From positions 124,001 through 188,000 of the forward strand of contig NZ_JARUKW010000008.1 of NCBI RefSeq assembly GCF_029688845.1: DNA of 64,000 nucleotides, in the 5' to 3' direction. Positions within the stretch are counted from its first letter, which is position 1; the number at the start of each line of letters is the position of its first letter. The stretch is from Natronococcus sp. A-GB1. GTDB taxonomy: Archaea; Halobacteriota; Halobacteria; Halobacteriales; Natrialbaceae. The position numbers and the translations under genes are program-made. Below are positions 8,562 through 17,040 of the stretch, piece after piece. A model generated the notes under the pieces. That model was not told the origin of the DNA. It ran no database searches and saw only the letters and a program-made list of their open reading frames with translations.

Positions 8562-11531
8562 CTATCGCTTGTGGCGGTTCATGCGCTGTTCTTGCCACCG
8601 GTGCTGCCGATCCGACAGCTCCGGAATCTCGCCGTCGTCGGCCACCCGGACGCGACACAGCGTCACCTTCGTCTCCTGCATCTGGGTCTCGCGGTCGTAG
8701 GCCGGCGCGGTCCCGGCGTTGATCGACTCGCCGATCACGAGCGGCCCCAGCCCCTCGGGGACCGTCTCCAGCATACGCTCCCCCTCGAGGATGCCGCTCC
8801 AGTGGTAGGGGGCGAACGCGTGATCGGGGGCGACACGCTCGGTGACGTTGGCCTGGACGATCATCTCGGCGTGGGGCGTCTCGACGACGATCCACTCGCC
8901 GTCCTCGACGCCGAGGTCGCCGCCAACGTCGGGGTGGATCTCGAGGTACATCATCGGCGACCGCGAGGCCGTGCCGAGCGTGCTGCGGGTCTGTGCGGCG
9001 GCGCCCTGGTGTTCGACCTGCCGGCCTGACGTGAGGACCAGATCGTACTCCTCGTGGGCGTCGATGTTGTCCTGCTGGACCCGTTCGTTGTCGAGCTCGA
9101 CGCGCCAGTGGTCCTCGACGCGCTCGTTACAGGGGTAGTCCTCGACGAGATCCGCGCGCGGCGTGACCGCGGGCTCGCGATGGACCGGAATCTGGTCCTC
9201 GAGGTTCCAGGCTTTCATCCGGGCTCGGCCGCGACCCCACGGGGCGTCGGGCTGTGGGTTGTCGAACGCCGCGTAGCGCTCGAGGTCGACGTCGTACCCC
9301 TCGTCGGCAAGCGCCTCAGCGGTGTCGGCGACCGACTGGGACTCGTCCTCGGCGTACTCCACCGGGAGCGTCGCCGCGGCCGGGATCTCGGGGTCGGGCA
9401 GCACGGTCGAGAACAGCGGATACTGCGGGACCCCCTCGAGTTCGCCGTCCCACCACTCCGGCTCGAACGGCTCCCGGAGTTGGTCCTCGGGCTCGACCTC
9501 AGGGTCGTCCTCGTCGACCGCCGCGTCCCACCAGTTCGCACGGAAGTCCATGCCGCCTTCCGCGGGGTGGAGCGACGCGTCGTAGAGGATCGGCGTCCCG
9601 GGGTGGTCCTCGTGCCAGGACGGCCACGGCAGGCCGTAGTAGTCGCCGTCGAGTTCGTCGTACAGCTCGTGGTCCTCCTCGAGGTCGGCCCGGAGATCCT
9701 CGACGCTGAACAGCTCCGCGTGCTCCTGGTGGAGCTTGAGCCGTTCGGGCGTCTGGCCGACGTAGCCGATCGAGCGCGTACCCAGGTTGATCTCCCGCAG
9801 GATCGCCTCGGGCTCGTCGTAGTCGAAGTGCTCGCCGAAGCCGAGATGCTCGGCGAAGTCACACAGCAGCTCCCAGTCCGTCCGGGAGTTGTGTCGCGGG
9901 GTGATCGCCTGGTTTCGCCACTGGAGCTGCCGCCCGGTGTTGGTGGCGCTGCCGGCCTCCTCCATGTTGGTCGCCGCCGGCAGCATGTAGACGTCGGTGT
10001 CGCTGTCGGCGAGCTCGGCGACCTGGTTGGGGTAGACGTCGACGTTGACGATGAACTCGAGTTCGTTGACCGCCTCCCGAACCCGCTTGTACTCGCTGAG
10101 CGAGCCGAGGCCGTGTCCCCAGAAGACCGCCGCCCGGAGCGAATCGGGCTGGTAGATCTCCCACTCGTCGTCGAGGACGCCCTCGAACCAGCGGGCCACG
10201 GTGAACCCGTTTTTCTCCATCAGCTCGGTCGAGTGGAACCGATCGACCAGTTCGTCGTAGCTGATCTCGCCGGAGGTGCTCTCGGTTTCGGTCCAGACGT
10301 TCGTCCAGTGTTCCCAGGCGTCCGGATCGAGCCCGTAGTAGCCCGGCGTGTTCCCGGAGTCGACGCCGAGGTCGGTCGCGCCCTGGACGTTGTCGTGGCC
10401 CCGATAGATGGGCGTGCCGCCGCCGGACTGGGCGGCGTGGCCGAGCGTCAGGTTCAACATCGCGTAGGCGCGGACGTTGCCCGTCGCGTTGTTGTGCTGG
10501 GTTCCGCCCATCGCCCACTCGACGCAGCTCACGTCGGCGTCGGCGAGCGTCTCGGCGAGTTCGGCGAGGTCGTCCTCGGACGTCCCGGTGATATCCGAGA
10601 CCGTCTCGAGGTCGTACTCGGGAAGGACGTCGTCGCGGAACTCCTCCCAGGTCGGGACCATCACGCGGCTCTCGATGAACGCCTCGTCGTGGAGGTCGTT
10701 CTCGACGATGTGGTAGATCAGGCCGTAGATGAACGCGACGTCGGTCCCCGATCGGAACTGGTAGTAGTCGTCGGCGGCGGCGGCCGTCTTCGTGTACCGC
10801 GGTTCGGCGACGATGTGTCTGCCGCCTCGACGCTGGGCCTCCTGGAAGTGCTGCCAGGCGACGGGGTGGCTCTCGAGCGGGTTGTGCCCGATGATGAGGT
10901 TGACGTCGACGTTTCGCATGTCGTTGTTGTTGTTGGTCATCGCGCCGACGCCCCACGTGTTCGCGATCCCGGTCACCGTCGTCGAGTGACAGATCCGCGC
11001 CTGGTGGTCGATGTTGTTCGTCCCGTAGAACGCGGCTAGCTTCCGAATCAGGTACGCACACTCGTTCGTGTGTTTGGCCGAGCCGACCCACATCGTTGCG
11101 TGGGGCCCGGTCTCCTCGCGGACGTCGTTCAGTCGACCCGTGATTTCCTCGAGGATCGCGTCCCACTCCATCTGGGTCCACTCGCCGTCCTCGAGTTTCA
11201 GCGGCTCCTTCAGCCGTTTGTCGGAGTTGACCGACTGCGCGAGCGACGCCCCCTTCGAGCAGAGCCCGCCCCGGTTGATCGGGTTGTCGTCCCACGTCTC
11301 CTGACCGACGAGCGCGTCGTCCTCGACGGCCATCTGTACGCCGCAGCCGACCGAACAGTGCGTACAGACCGTCTTGACCAGCTCGTCGGCCGCGTCGGGA
11401 TCGACGGTGTCGTCGTCCTGTGCCTCCCCCCGTTCGAGGAGCGTTCGCCCCCCGACCGCCGTCGCGAGCGTCCCGGCAGCACCGGCCTTGAGGAACCCCC
11501 GACGATCGAGATCGAGCGTCGATCGTGACAT
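8562..11531 (-). CDS. Tat-exported formate-dehydrogenase-like molybdopterin oxidoreductase
   Basis: This is a 989-residue catalytic subunit. A Tat signal opens the protein (DRRGFLKAGAAGT at residues 9-21). A [4Fe-4S] site follows at C56, C59, C63 and C91, then molybdopterin-binding domains and a C-terminal beta-barrel cap (about 840-960, EIHPDVGGDLGV). The active-site segment is QARICHSTTVTG: C181 takes the selenocysteine/cysteine metal-ligand position and is followed by H182, the Cys-His pair of formate dehydrogenases. This argues for formate oxidation, or CO2 reduction, with Mo or W bis-MGD, rather than DMSO or nitrate reduction. It is the first gene of a three-gene operon. The divergent upstream region (11532-11783) is AT-rich and promoter-like. 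Substrate assignment still needs a tree or an assay. Confidence 0.85.
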   Translation of the reverse strand: MSRSTLDLDRRGFLKAGAAGTLATAVGGRTLLERGEAQDDDTVDPDAADELVKTVCTHCSVGCGVQMAVEDDALVGQETWDDNPINRGGLCSKGASLAQSVNSDKRLKEPLKLEDGEWTQMEWDAILEEITGRLNDVREETGPHATMWVGSAKHTNECAYLIRKLAAFYGTNNIDHQARICHSTTVTGIANTWGVGAMTNNNNDMRNVDVNLIIGHNPLESHPVAWQHFQEAQRRGGRHIVAEPRYTKTAAAADDYYQFRSGTDVAFIYGLIYHIVENDLHDEAFIESRVMVPTWEEFRDDVLPEYDLETVSDITGTSEDDLAELAETLADADVSCVEWAMGGTQHNNATGNVRAYAMLNLTLGHAAQSGGGTPIYRGHDNVQGATDLGVDSGNTPGYYGLDPDAWEHWTNVWTETESTSGEISYDELVDRFHSTELMEKNGFTVARWFEGVLDDEWEIYQPDSLRAAVFWGHGLGSLSEYKRVREAVNELEFIVNVDVYPNQVAELADSDTDVYMLPAATNMEEAGSATNTGRQLQWRNQAITPRHNSRTDWELLCDFAEHLGFGEHFDYDEPEAILREINLGTRSIGYVGQTPERLKLHQEHAELFSVEDLRADLEEDHELYDELDGDYYGLPWPSWHEDHPGTPILYDASLHPAEGGMDFRANWWDAAVDEDDPEVEPEDQLREPFEPEWWDGELEGVPQYPLFSTVLPDPEIPAAATLPVEYAEDESQSVADTAEALADEGYDVDLERYAAFDNPQPDAPWGRGRARMKAWNLEDQIPVHREPAVTPRADLVEDYPCNERVEDHWRVELDNERVQQDNIDAHEEYDLVLTSGRQVEHQGAAAQTRSTLGTASRSPMMYLEIHPDVGGDLGVEDGEWIVVETPHAEMIVQANVTERVAPDHAFAPYHWSGILEGERMLETVPEGLGPLVIGESINAGTAPAYDRETQMQETKVTLCRVRVADDGEIPELSDRQHRWQEQRMNRHKR

Positions 11532-11783
11532 ACAATGACAAACATGGAGGTCGGTAATAAATATGGCCGGTACCCATACATTCTTTTGATAGTTATTTTT
11601 GCTGCGTTTATACTCACCGGCAAAACGCAGTTCGCTCGCTACCGCACACTCGTCGGCAAACGGACGCTGTCGCGGCTGACGCTTTTCCCCGCTGTCGGCG
11701 TCGAGAGCCTACTTCGGAACGGCGAGATGAAACGCTCGCTGAACGTGGACACAGACATGGTACCTCATAGCATACTTCGAACC

Positions 11784-11945
11784 ATGCGTGTACGATGTAC
11801 CCTCTGCAGACGGACCATCCCGGATCGGTCCCTGCAGCGCGTCTGCGAGTGCGGCTGGTGTATGGACCCGAACTGCCGGCGGAACCACGAGTCGTTCTGC
11901 CCGGTCCACGGCGAGGATCGGTGGCTCGGCGCCGTCGAGATCTAA
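11784..11945 (+). CDS. 53-residue zinc-finger mini-protein
   Basis: This very small protein carries CTLC near its start, then CECGWC, a further Cys and His, and CPVHGE. That is enough Cys/His ligands for one or two zinc sites. The ATG at 11784 directly precedes the first Cys pair; longer upstream starts only add low-complexity residues. It sits between the divergent formate-dehydrogenase operon and the beta-lactamase-fold gene. Function is unknown; haloarchaea encode many such zinc micro-proteins. Confidence 0.7.
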   Translation: MRVRCTLCRRTIPDRSLQRVCECGWCMDPNCRRNHESFCPVHGEDRWLGAVEI

Positions 11946-11997
11946 TTGCCAGCGGAGCGACCCGTACTGTTTTTTCGACGGCCGGCGTTCTGGGGCT

Positions 11998-13992
11998 ATG
12001 GCTCGAGGGGCGACACTGACGGCACTTGTTTGTCTGCTTCTGGTAAGCGGGCTCGTTGGCCCGCTCGCCGGAACGGCGATGGCCCATTCGGACGGTGTCA
12101 CGGGAGATCAACTCGACGACGCGGCCCACGCCTCACCGTCGGCCGACGACACTGCCGGGTCGGCCGCGGGCGATCAGGTTGTCGGTACCGAGGTCGACCA
12201 GTTGATCGAGAGCGTGATGGCCGAACACGACATCGCGGGCGCGTCTGCTGCGGTCGTCGAGGGTGACGAACTCGTCCACGTCGAGGGGTACGGCGACGCC
12301 GACGCCGCGAACGGAACTTCGGTCGACCCGAACGAGACGTCGTTCATGGTCGGCTCGGTCGGCAAGCTGACCGTCTGGACCGCGGTGATGCAGGGTGTCG
12401 AGAACGGCGACCTCGAGCTCGACGAACCCGTCGGCACCTACCTCGAGAACTACTCCGTCGAGGGCGAGGACGAGGTCACCCTCGAGCATCTCGGGACCCA
12501 CACGCCGGGGTACGAGGATCGCCTCCAGGGGCTGTTCGTCGACGACTACGCGGAGGCCGCCAACTGGGAGCCGAAACTCGAGCGGGAGCTGCCCGCCCAG
12601 GTCAGACCGCCGGACGAGACGGTCGCCTACTCTAACCACGGCACCGGGCTCGCGGCGCTGGTCGTCCAGGAGGCCGTCGGCGAGCCGTTCGAGGAGTACG
12701 TCGACCGCGAAATCTTCGAGCCGCTGGCGATGGAGGGGGCGACGATCGAGCAGCCCGTTCCCGACGACCGAGAGCCGGTCTCGCAAGGCCACGTTCCGAC
12801 CGAGGACAGGTTCGAGACGGACGACCCCGTCATCATCGGCGTTCCGCCCGCGGGCTCGATGAGCGCCACCGCGACCGATATGGGGAACTTCGCGATCGCG
12901 GCGCTGCAGGACGGCGCGTTCGGGGACGACCGCGTCCTCGAGCCCGAGTCGGCCGAGGCGATGCTCGAGCAGCGGGCGACGAACCACCCCGACGTCGGCG
13001 GCGTCGGCTACGGCTACATGCTCGGCGAGCGCGGCGGCGAGGCCCTCGCCTGGCACACCGGCGGCACCGAGTACTTCAACACGCTGTTCGTCCTGTTTCC
13101 CGACCACGACGTCGCGCTCTACGTGAGCTTCAACACGGCCGGCAGCGGCGCCGCGCTGGCCGATGTTCTCGACGGCTTCATCGAGCAGCGTTTCGACGGC
13201 GAGGCGAGCGAGGAACTCGAGCCCGATCCGGCCACTGCCGACCGCGCCGACGCGTACGAGGGCGAGTACCGGAGCACCGGGTTTCAGACGACCCCCGAGA
13301 AGATCGTCGGGCTCGCCGACGCCCACCACGTCTCCGTGACCGACGAGGGGTACCTCGAGCTGGGATCACCCCTGCTCGGCGGCGAGACGCGCTGGGTCGA
13401 GCTCGAGCCCGGCGTCTTCGCGCCCGACCCCGACGAGGACGACGCGATGTTGACCTCGAGAGTGGTCATCGAGGACGGGGCCCTCTACACGGACGCGCCC
13501 GCGGCTCCGTACGAGGCGGTGTCGTGGTACGAAACGGCGACGGTTCAGCTCGGCCTTGCGGTCGTCGCCCTCGGTGCGGTGCTCTCGACGCTTCTGGTCT
13601 GGCCGATCAGCGCCTATCGGAGCCGCGGGTGGGGACGGATGCGGACCCACCTCACTCGCCCGCGGCTGGCGATCCTCGCCGGTGCCGGCCTCCTCGCCGC
13701 GTTCGTCGTCGGTCTGCTCGCGAACGGCATAGGCGACCCGAATCAGTTCGTGTACGGCTACACGCCGTGGCTGCGGCTCACCCTCGCGTTCTTGCTCGGG
13801 GTTCCGCTCGCGGCCCTGGTCGCGCTAGCGTTGGTCGGCCTCGAGTGGTACCGGGTGGCCACGGCGCGAGATCTCGAGGCGAGTTCGACGACTCCGCTGG
13901 GTCTGGCGTACCTGACCGCGCTGACAGTCGCCCTGCTCGTCTTCGCCTGGCAGCTGTGGTACTGGAATCTGCTGACGGCGGTATGGTTTTGA
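11998..13992 (+). CDS. exported serine beta-lactamase/PBP-fold hydrolase with C-terminal membrane domain
   Basis: This 664-residue protein has an N-terminal secretory segment (residues 6-29, ending in TAMAHS). An S12-type beta-lactamase/esterase domain follows, with the catalytic tetrad motif SVGK (S120, K123), the YSN motif (Y211-N213) and HTGG in place of KTG. After a beta-rich linker, about four hydrophobic helices span residues 500-664 (including a segment ending in WYWNLLTAVWF). The catalytic domain would sit outside the cell, anchored by its tail. Archaea lack murein, so a D-aminopeptidase, esterase or peptidase role is likelier than antibiotic hydrolysis. ATG 11998 is chosen because it starts the signal segment. 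Confidence 0.85.
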   Translation: MARGATLTALVCLLLVSGLVGPLAGTAMAHSDGVTGDQLDDAAHASPSADDTAGSAAGDQVVGTEVDQLIESVMAEHDIAGASAAVVEGDELVHVEGYGDADAANGTSVDPNETSFMVGSVGKLTVWTAVMQGVENGDLELDEPVGTYLENYSVEGEDEVTLEHLGTHTPGYEDRLQGLFVDDYAEAANWEPKLERELPAQVRPPDETVAYSNHGTGLAALVVQEAVGEPFEEYVDREIFEPLAMEGATIEQPVPDDREPVSQGHVPTEDRFETDDPVIIGVPPAGSMSATATDMGNFAIAALQDGAFGDDRVLEPESAEAMLEQRATNHPDVGGVGYGYMLGERGGEALAWHTGGTEYFNTLFVLFPDHDVALYVSFNTAGSGAALADVLDGFIEQRFDGEASEELEPDPATADRADAYEGEYRSTGFQTTPEKIVGLADAHHVSVTDEGYLELGSPLLGGETRWVELEPGVFAPDPDEDDAMLTSRVVIEDGALYTDAPAAPYEAVSWYETATVQLGLAVVALGAVLSTLLVWPISAYRSRGWGRMRTHLTRPRLAILAGAGLLAAFVVGLLANGIGDPNQFVYGYTPWLRLTLAFLLGVPLAALVALALVGLEWYRVATARDLEASSTTPLGLAYLTALTVALLVFAWQLWYWNLLTAVWF

Positions 13993-14737
13993 CACTTTCG
14001 CCGACATGCGTGCGTGGAGTGCGGCTCATCATCCGGGATCCGTTGCTGGTGTGTCGATGACCCGTCGACTATCGCAATAAATAACACATATATAAAACAA
14101 ATATGATAGGAGTCTGCTGTTATGGCGCACTATCGCAGCAAGGTGGACGCCAGTCCGAGGGAGACAAATAATCGATTTTCGACCGTCCAGGGGTCTGAAT
14201 TCGTTCGGCTAAAGCCGAACCTCTCGTTCGGTTCCCGATCGATTCCTTCTAGCGGACTCCATCGGTAGAGTCGCGACTTCAATGGCTCTACAATCCGCTT
14301 AGACGAGAGAAAACCTACTCACGAGCGGTCGTCCTCGCTCCGGAGTTAGTCGGTGCAATGAAGTGTCAGCCCACAAATAGTAGGCCGGAAGCATATGGAA
14401 AATTATATTCAAACCTATTATCGAAACTGACTCCACGAAAAATATGAGTTCTGATAGTTCATGTTTCGTCGGCCCTGCGCTGTCGACCGGGACCGTATTC
14501 GGTATGGTCGTGCCTCGTATTACGATAGTATGACTGTAATACAACCACCGAACGTCTCGGTTTCGGTCGGTCGTTCCCCGTTTCGTTTCGCACATCGAAA
14601 GCGACAGTGGAATCGGAGTGCGTTTCGGTCTCGCCCGGCTTTCTTCGGCGCGTTTCGGCGAAGCGGATGCGAGACGGACACGATACAGTTTTCGCAGTCG
14701 TGAAATGGTTAAGTAGCCCGATGCTCTCTACTGACCT
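13993..14737. other. 745-bp AT-rich intergenic region
   Basis: No gene is supported. The stretch contains long AT-rich runs (14075-14110, 14380-14460), a perfect 18-bp palindrome at 14203-14220 (separate entry), and the promoter of the IclR gene just before 14738. A 98-codon frame on the minus strand (14299-14595) lacks any recognisable motif and is not accepted. The mixed composition suggests old mobile-element debris. Confidence 0.4.
14203..14220. repeat. perfect palindrome, possible solo IS200/IS605-type end hairpin
   Basis: GTTCGGCT-AA-AGCCGAAC is a perfect 8-bp stem with a 2-base loop. It has the same design as the terminal hairpins of the two IS1341-type elements in this window (stems of 8-9 bp with a 2-base loop), and is followed by cctctcgtt, resembling the flank of the hairpin at 26172-26189. 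It may be the relic of an excised or decayed element. No transposase remains beside it. Confidence 0.45.
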
Positions 14738-15538
14738 ATGTCACGAGATACCCCGGAACATACGCTCGAAACCACCGAACGTTCGATCGAACTTCTCGAG
14801 ACGATCGAACGGTTGAATGGTGCGACGGTATCTGAACTCGCAAGCGAATGCTCGCTCGCTCCGAGTACCGTGTACAAACATCTCGTCACGCTGCAGTCGA
14901 ACGGGTACCTCAACGAGCGGGAGAACACGTACTACGTCGGCTTCCGGTTTCTCAACCTCGGGGAACACGCTCGAAGTCGAATCGACGGACTCCAGATTAT
15001 CGAGGATGCGGTTCAGGAACTGACCGCCAAAACCGACGAGGAGGTCGATTTCACCGTTGAGGATCACGGACGCGTGATGACGATCCTGGAGTCGTACCAC
15101 AAGTGGGTCAAGTACGGTGACGATGGTGGCGCCGAACGGTATCGTGCACGAACCGGATCGTACTACCACATGCACGCGACGGCGACCGGGAAGGCGATCC
15201 TTGCTTCTTACCCACGCGAGCGTGTCGATGCAATCGTGGACAGGTGGAGTTTGCCCGCACGAACGGAGCAAACTATCACCGACCGAACCGAACTGTTCGC
15301 CGAACTCGAGCGAATCGCCGAGCGCGGGTACGCGATCGACGACCAAGAGTACGCCGACGGACTGCGCAGCGTTGGCGTAAGTGTCACGGGTCCTGATGGC
15401 GGCGTCGTTGGCGCGATCAGCGTCTCCGGCCCTAGCTACCGTCTTCAGGGGGACGTCCTCCGAACGACGATTCCCGAGGCAATACGAACTGTACGAGCCG
15501 ACCTCCAGCGCGAACTGGTCGAGGCAAACACTGGATAG
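14738..15538 (+). CDS. IclR-family transcriptional regulator
   Basis: This 266-residue cytoplasmic regulator has an N-terminal winged helix-turn-helix (about residues 12-70, with TVSELASECSLAPSTVYKHL as the helix-turn-helix) and a C-terminal IclR effector domain (about 80-260, including HMHATATGKAILA and GYAIDDQEYADGL). IclR proteins usually control neighbouring catabolic operons in response to a small metabolite. It lies 199 bp upstream of the alcohol dehydrogenase, aldehyde dehydrogenase and BCCT genes on the same strand, which makes it the likely local regulator. Confidence 0.88.
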   Translation: MSRDTPEHTLETTERSIELLETIERLNGATVSELASECSLAPSTVYKHLVTLQSNGYLNERENTYYVGFRFLNLGEHARSRIDGLQIIEDAVQELTAKTDEEVDFTVEDHGRVMTILESYHKWVKYGDDGGAERYRARTGSYYHMHATATGKAILASYPRERVDAIVDRWSLPARTEQTITDRTELFAELERIAERGYAIDDQEYADGLRSVGVSVTGPDGGVVGAISVSGPSYRLQGDVLRTTIPEAIRTVRADLQRELVEANTG

Positions 15539-15726
15539 GCGCTCTCGAACCGAGCTATTTTCGCAGAGCGAAAGCAATTGAACTTCGGCTTTTCGGGCTC
15601 GAATCGGCCTGTTCGACTAGTTTTATGTACCCCTTCGGCGTACACCTGCACCGTATGGTATTGTCCACCATGATTGCGGATCATGCGACAGCAACGGCAT
15701 CGAGTACCCGATCGACCACAAAACGA

Positions 15727-15733
15727 GGAGGGG
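15727..15733 (+). promoter_or_regulatory. Shine-Dalgarno site before the iron alcohol dehydrogenase
   Basis: The purine block ggagggg lies a few bases before the ATG at 15738. Most genes in this window lack such a site, so this one helps fix the start of the dehydrogenase at 15738. A TATA-like tttatgt lies further up at about 15620-15627. Confidence 0.5.
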
Positions 15734-15737
15734 TCCG

Positions 15738-16937
15738 ATGACGCTTCAGGAGTACACGCTCACGTTTCCGATCTGGGTCGAGTTCGGGACCGACTCGACC
15801 GAAAATCTCGGAAATCTCGTCGCCTCACAGGACTGGGAGAAACCGCTTATCGTTACCGATCAGGGAATCATCGACGCCGGTCTACTCGAGGACGTGACGG
15901 CGTCGCTGACGGCCGCCGGAATCGACTACGCGACCTACGACGGTGTCGAACCGAATCCGACCACTGGGATGGTCAACGAGGCGACGGCGGCGATCGAGGC
16001 CGAGGACTGCGACGCGGTCGTCGCAGTCGGTGGCGGCAGTTCGATCGACGTGGGAAAGGGTGCTTCCTTGATGGCGACCAACCCCGGTTCGGTCGCCGAC
16101 TACGAGGTGACCTCCGCGGCGGACGTAAGCGAGGCACCGATCGAGAACCACCCGCTTCCGCTCGCAACGGTGCCGACGACCGCTGGAACCGGCAGCGAGG
16201 TCGATTACTGGGCCGTCATCACCGACGAGGACCGCGAGTTCAAGATGGCTCTCGGTCAGTCGCCCCAGTACCCCGGCGGTCCCTATCTCGGGGCCGAACT
16301 CTCGGTCGTCGACCCCGCCCTGACGGAGTCACTGCCGCCGAGACAGACGGCGGCGACCGGGTTCGACGCATTCTCCCACGCTCTCGAGAACCACGTCTCG
16401 GCGGCGTGTCCGCCGATCGTCAAGCCGATGACCGAACACGTTCTCGGGCTCGTGCCGGAGGCTCTCCCCCGAGCCTACGAGGACGGAGCTCTGGACGCTC
16501 GCGAGCAAATGCTGTTCGGCTCACACGTCGCAGGCTTTTGCGAGAACTTCGCCGGATTCGGCGCGATCCACTCGCTGGCCGAGACGACCGGCGGGATGTA
16601 TCCATCGATCCCCCACGGGGAGGCGATCGCCGCCTACACGCCCGACGTGATGCGGTACAACATCGAGGCGGTCCCCGAGCGGTACGCCGAGGTCGCCGCG
16701 GCGATGGGCGTCGACACTACGGAGTGTTCGACGCGAGAGGCCGCGCTTGCGTCGGTTGATGCCGTCGAACGGCTCATCGATCGCGTCGATCTGCCGTCCA
16801 GTCTCCGGGAACTGGGCGTGGCGGAGTCGGACCTTCCGGAGATCGCAACGAAGTCACTCGACACGATCGAGATCCACGACAACCCCCGTCCCGCGGACGC
16901 GGACGATCTCCTCGAGATCGCAACCGACGCCTACTGA
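15738..16937 (+). CDS. iron-containing (group III) alcohol dehydrogenase
   Basis: This 399-residue NAD(P)-dependent dehydrogenase belongs to the Fe-ADH/GldA fold. The dinucleotide-binding loop GGGSSID is at 98-104 and TTAGTGSE at 147-154. The metal ligands are all present: D210, H214, H278 and H293 (GFDAFSHALE, AIHSLAE, IPHGEA). It would oxidise a primary alcohol to an aldehyde, which the adjacent aldehyde dehydrogenase at 17041 can finish to an acid. With the BCCT carrier two genes downstream, the alcohol may be choline-like, but the usual choline dehydrogenase is a flavoprotein, so this would be an unorthodox route. Start is set by the Shine-Dalgarno site. Confidence 0.9.
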   Translation: MTLQEYTLTFPIWVEFGTDSTENLGNLVASQDWEKPLIVTDQGIIDAGLLEDVTASLTAAGIDYATYDGVEPNPTTGMVNEATAAIEAEDCDAVVAVGGGSSIDVGKGASLMATNPGSVADYEVTSAADVSEAPIENHPLPLATVPTTAGTGSEVDYWAVITDEDREFKMALGQSPQYPGGPYLGAELSVVDPALTESLPPRQTAATGFDAFSHALENHVSAACPPIVKPMTEHVLGLVPEALPRAYEDGALDAREQMLFGSHVAGFCENFAGFGAIHSLAETTGGMYPSIPHGEAIAAYTPDVMRYNIEAVPERYAEVAAAMGVDTTECSTREAALASVDAVERLIDRVDLPSSLRELGVAESDLPEIATKSLDTIEIHDNPRPADADDLLEIATDAY

Positions 16938-17040
16938 CGGATCGTGTCCAACGCCCCGTTCCCGGGCCGATAGCGCCGTCTTTAGCGTGTCACCCTCTCC
17001 CAAAGAGATAAGAACGACGGCACTAAACCAACTGACGCTA

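Noticed and set aside
9054-11039. 661-codon open frame antisense to the formate-dehydrogenase-like gene
   Set aside because: It is a Val/Arg-rich shadow of a high-GC gene with strong motifs on the other strand. Many similar antisense frames occur across all real genes here.
14299-14595. 98-codon minus-strand frame in the AT-rich gap
   Set aside because: It has no motif, no homologous-looking blocks and lies in mixed-composition DNA. The start context is poor.
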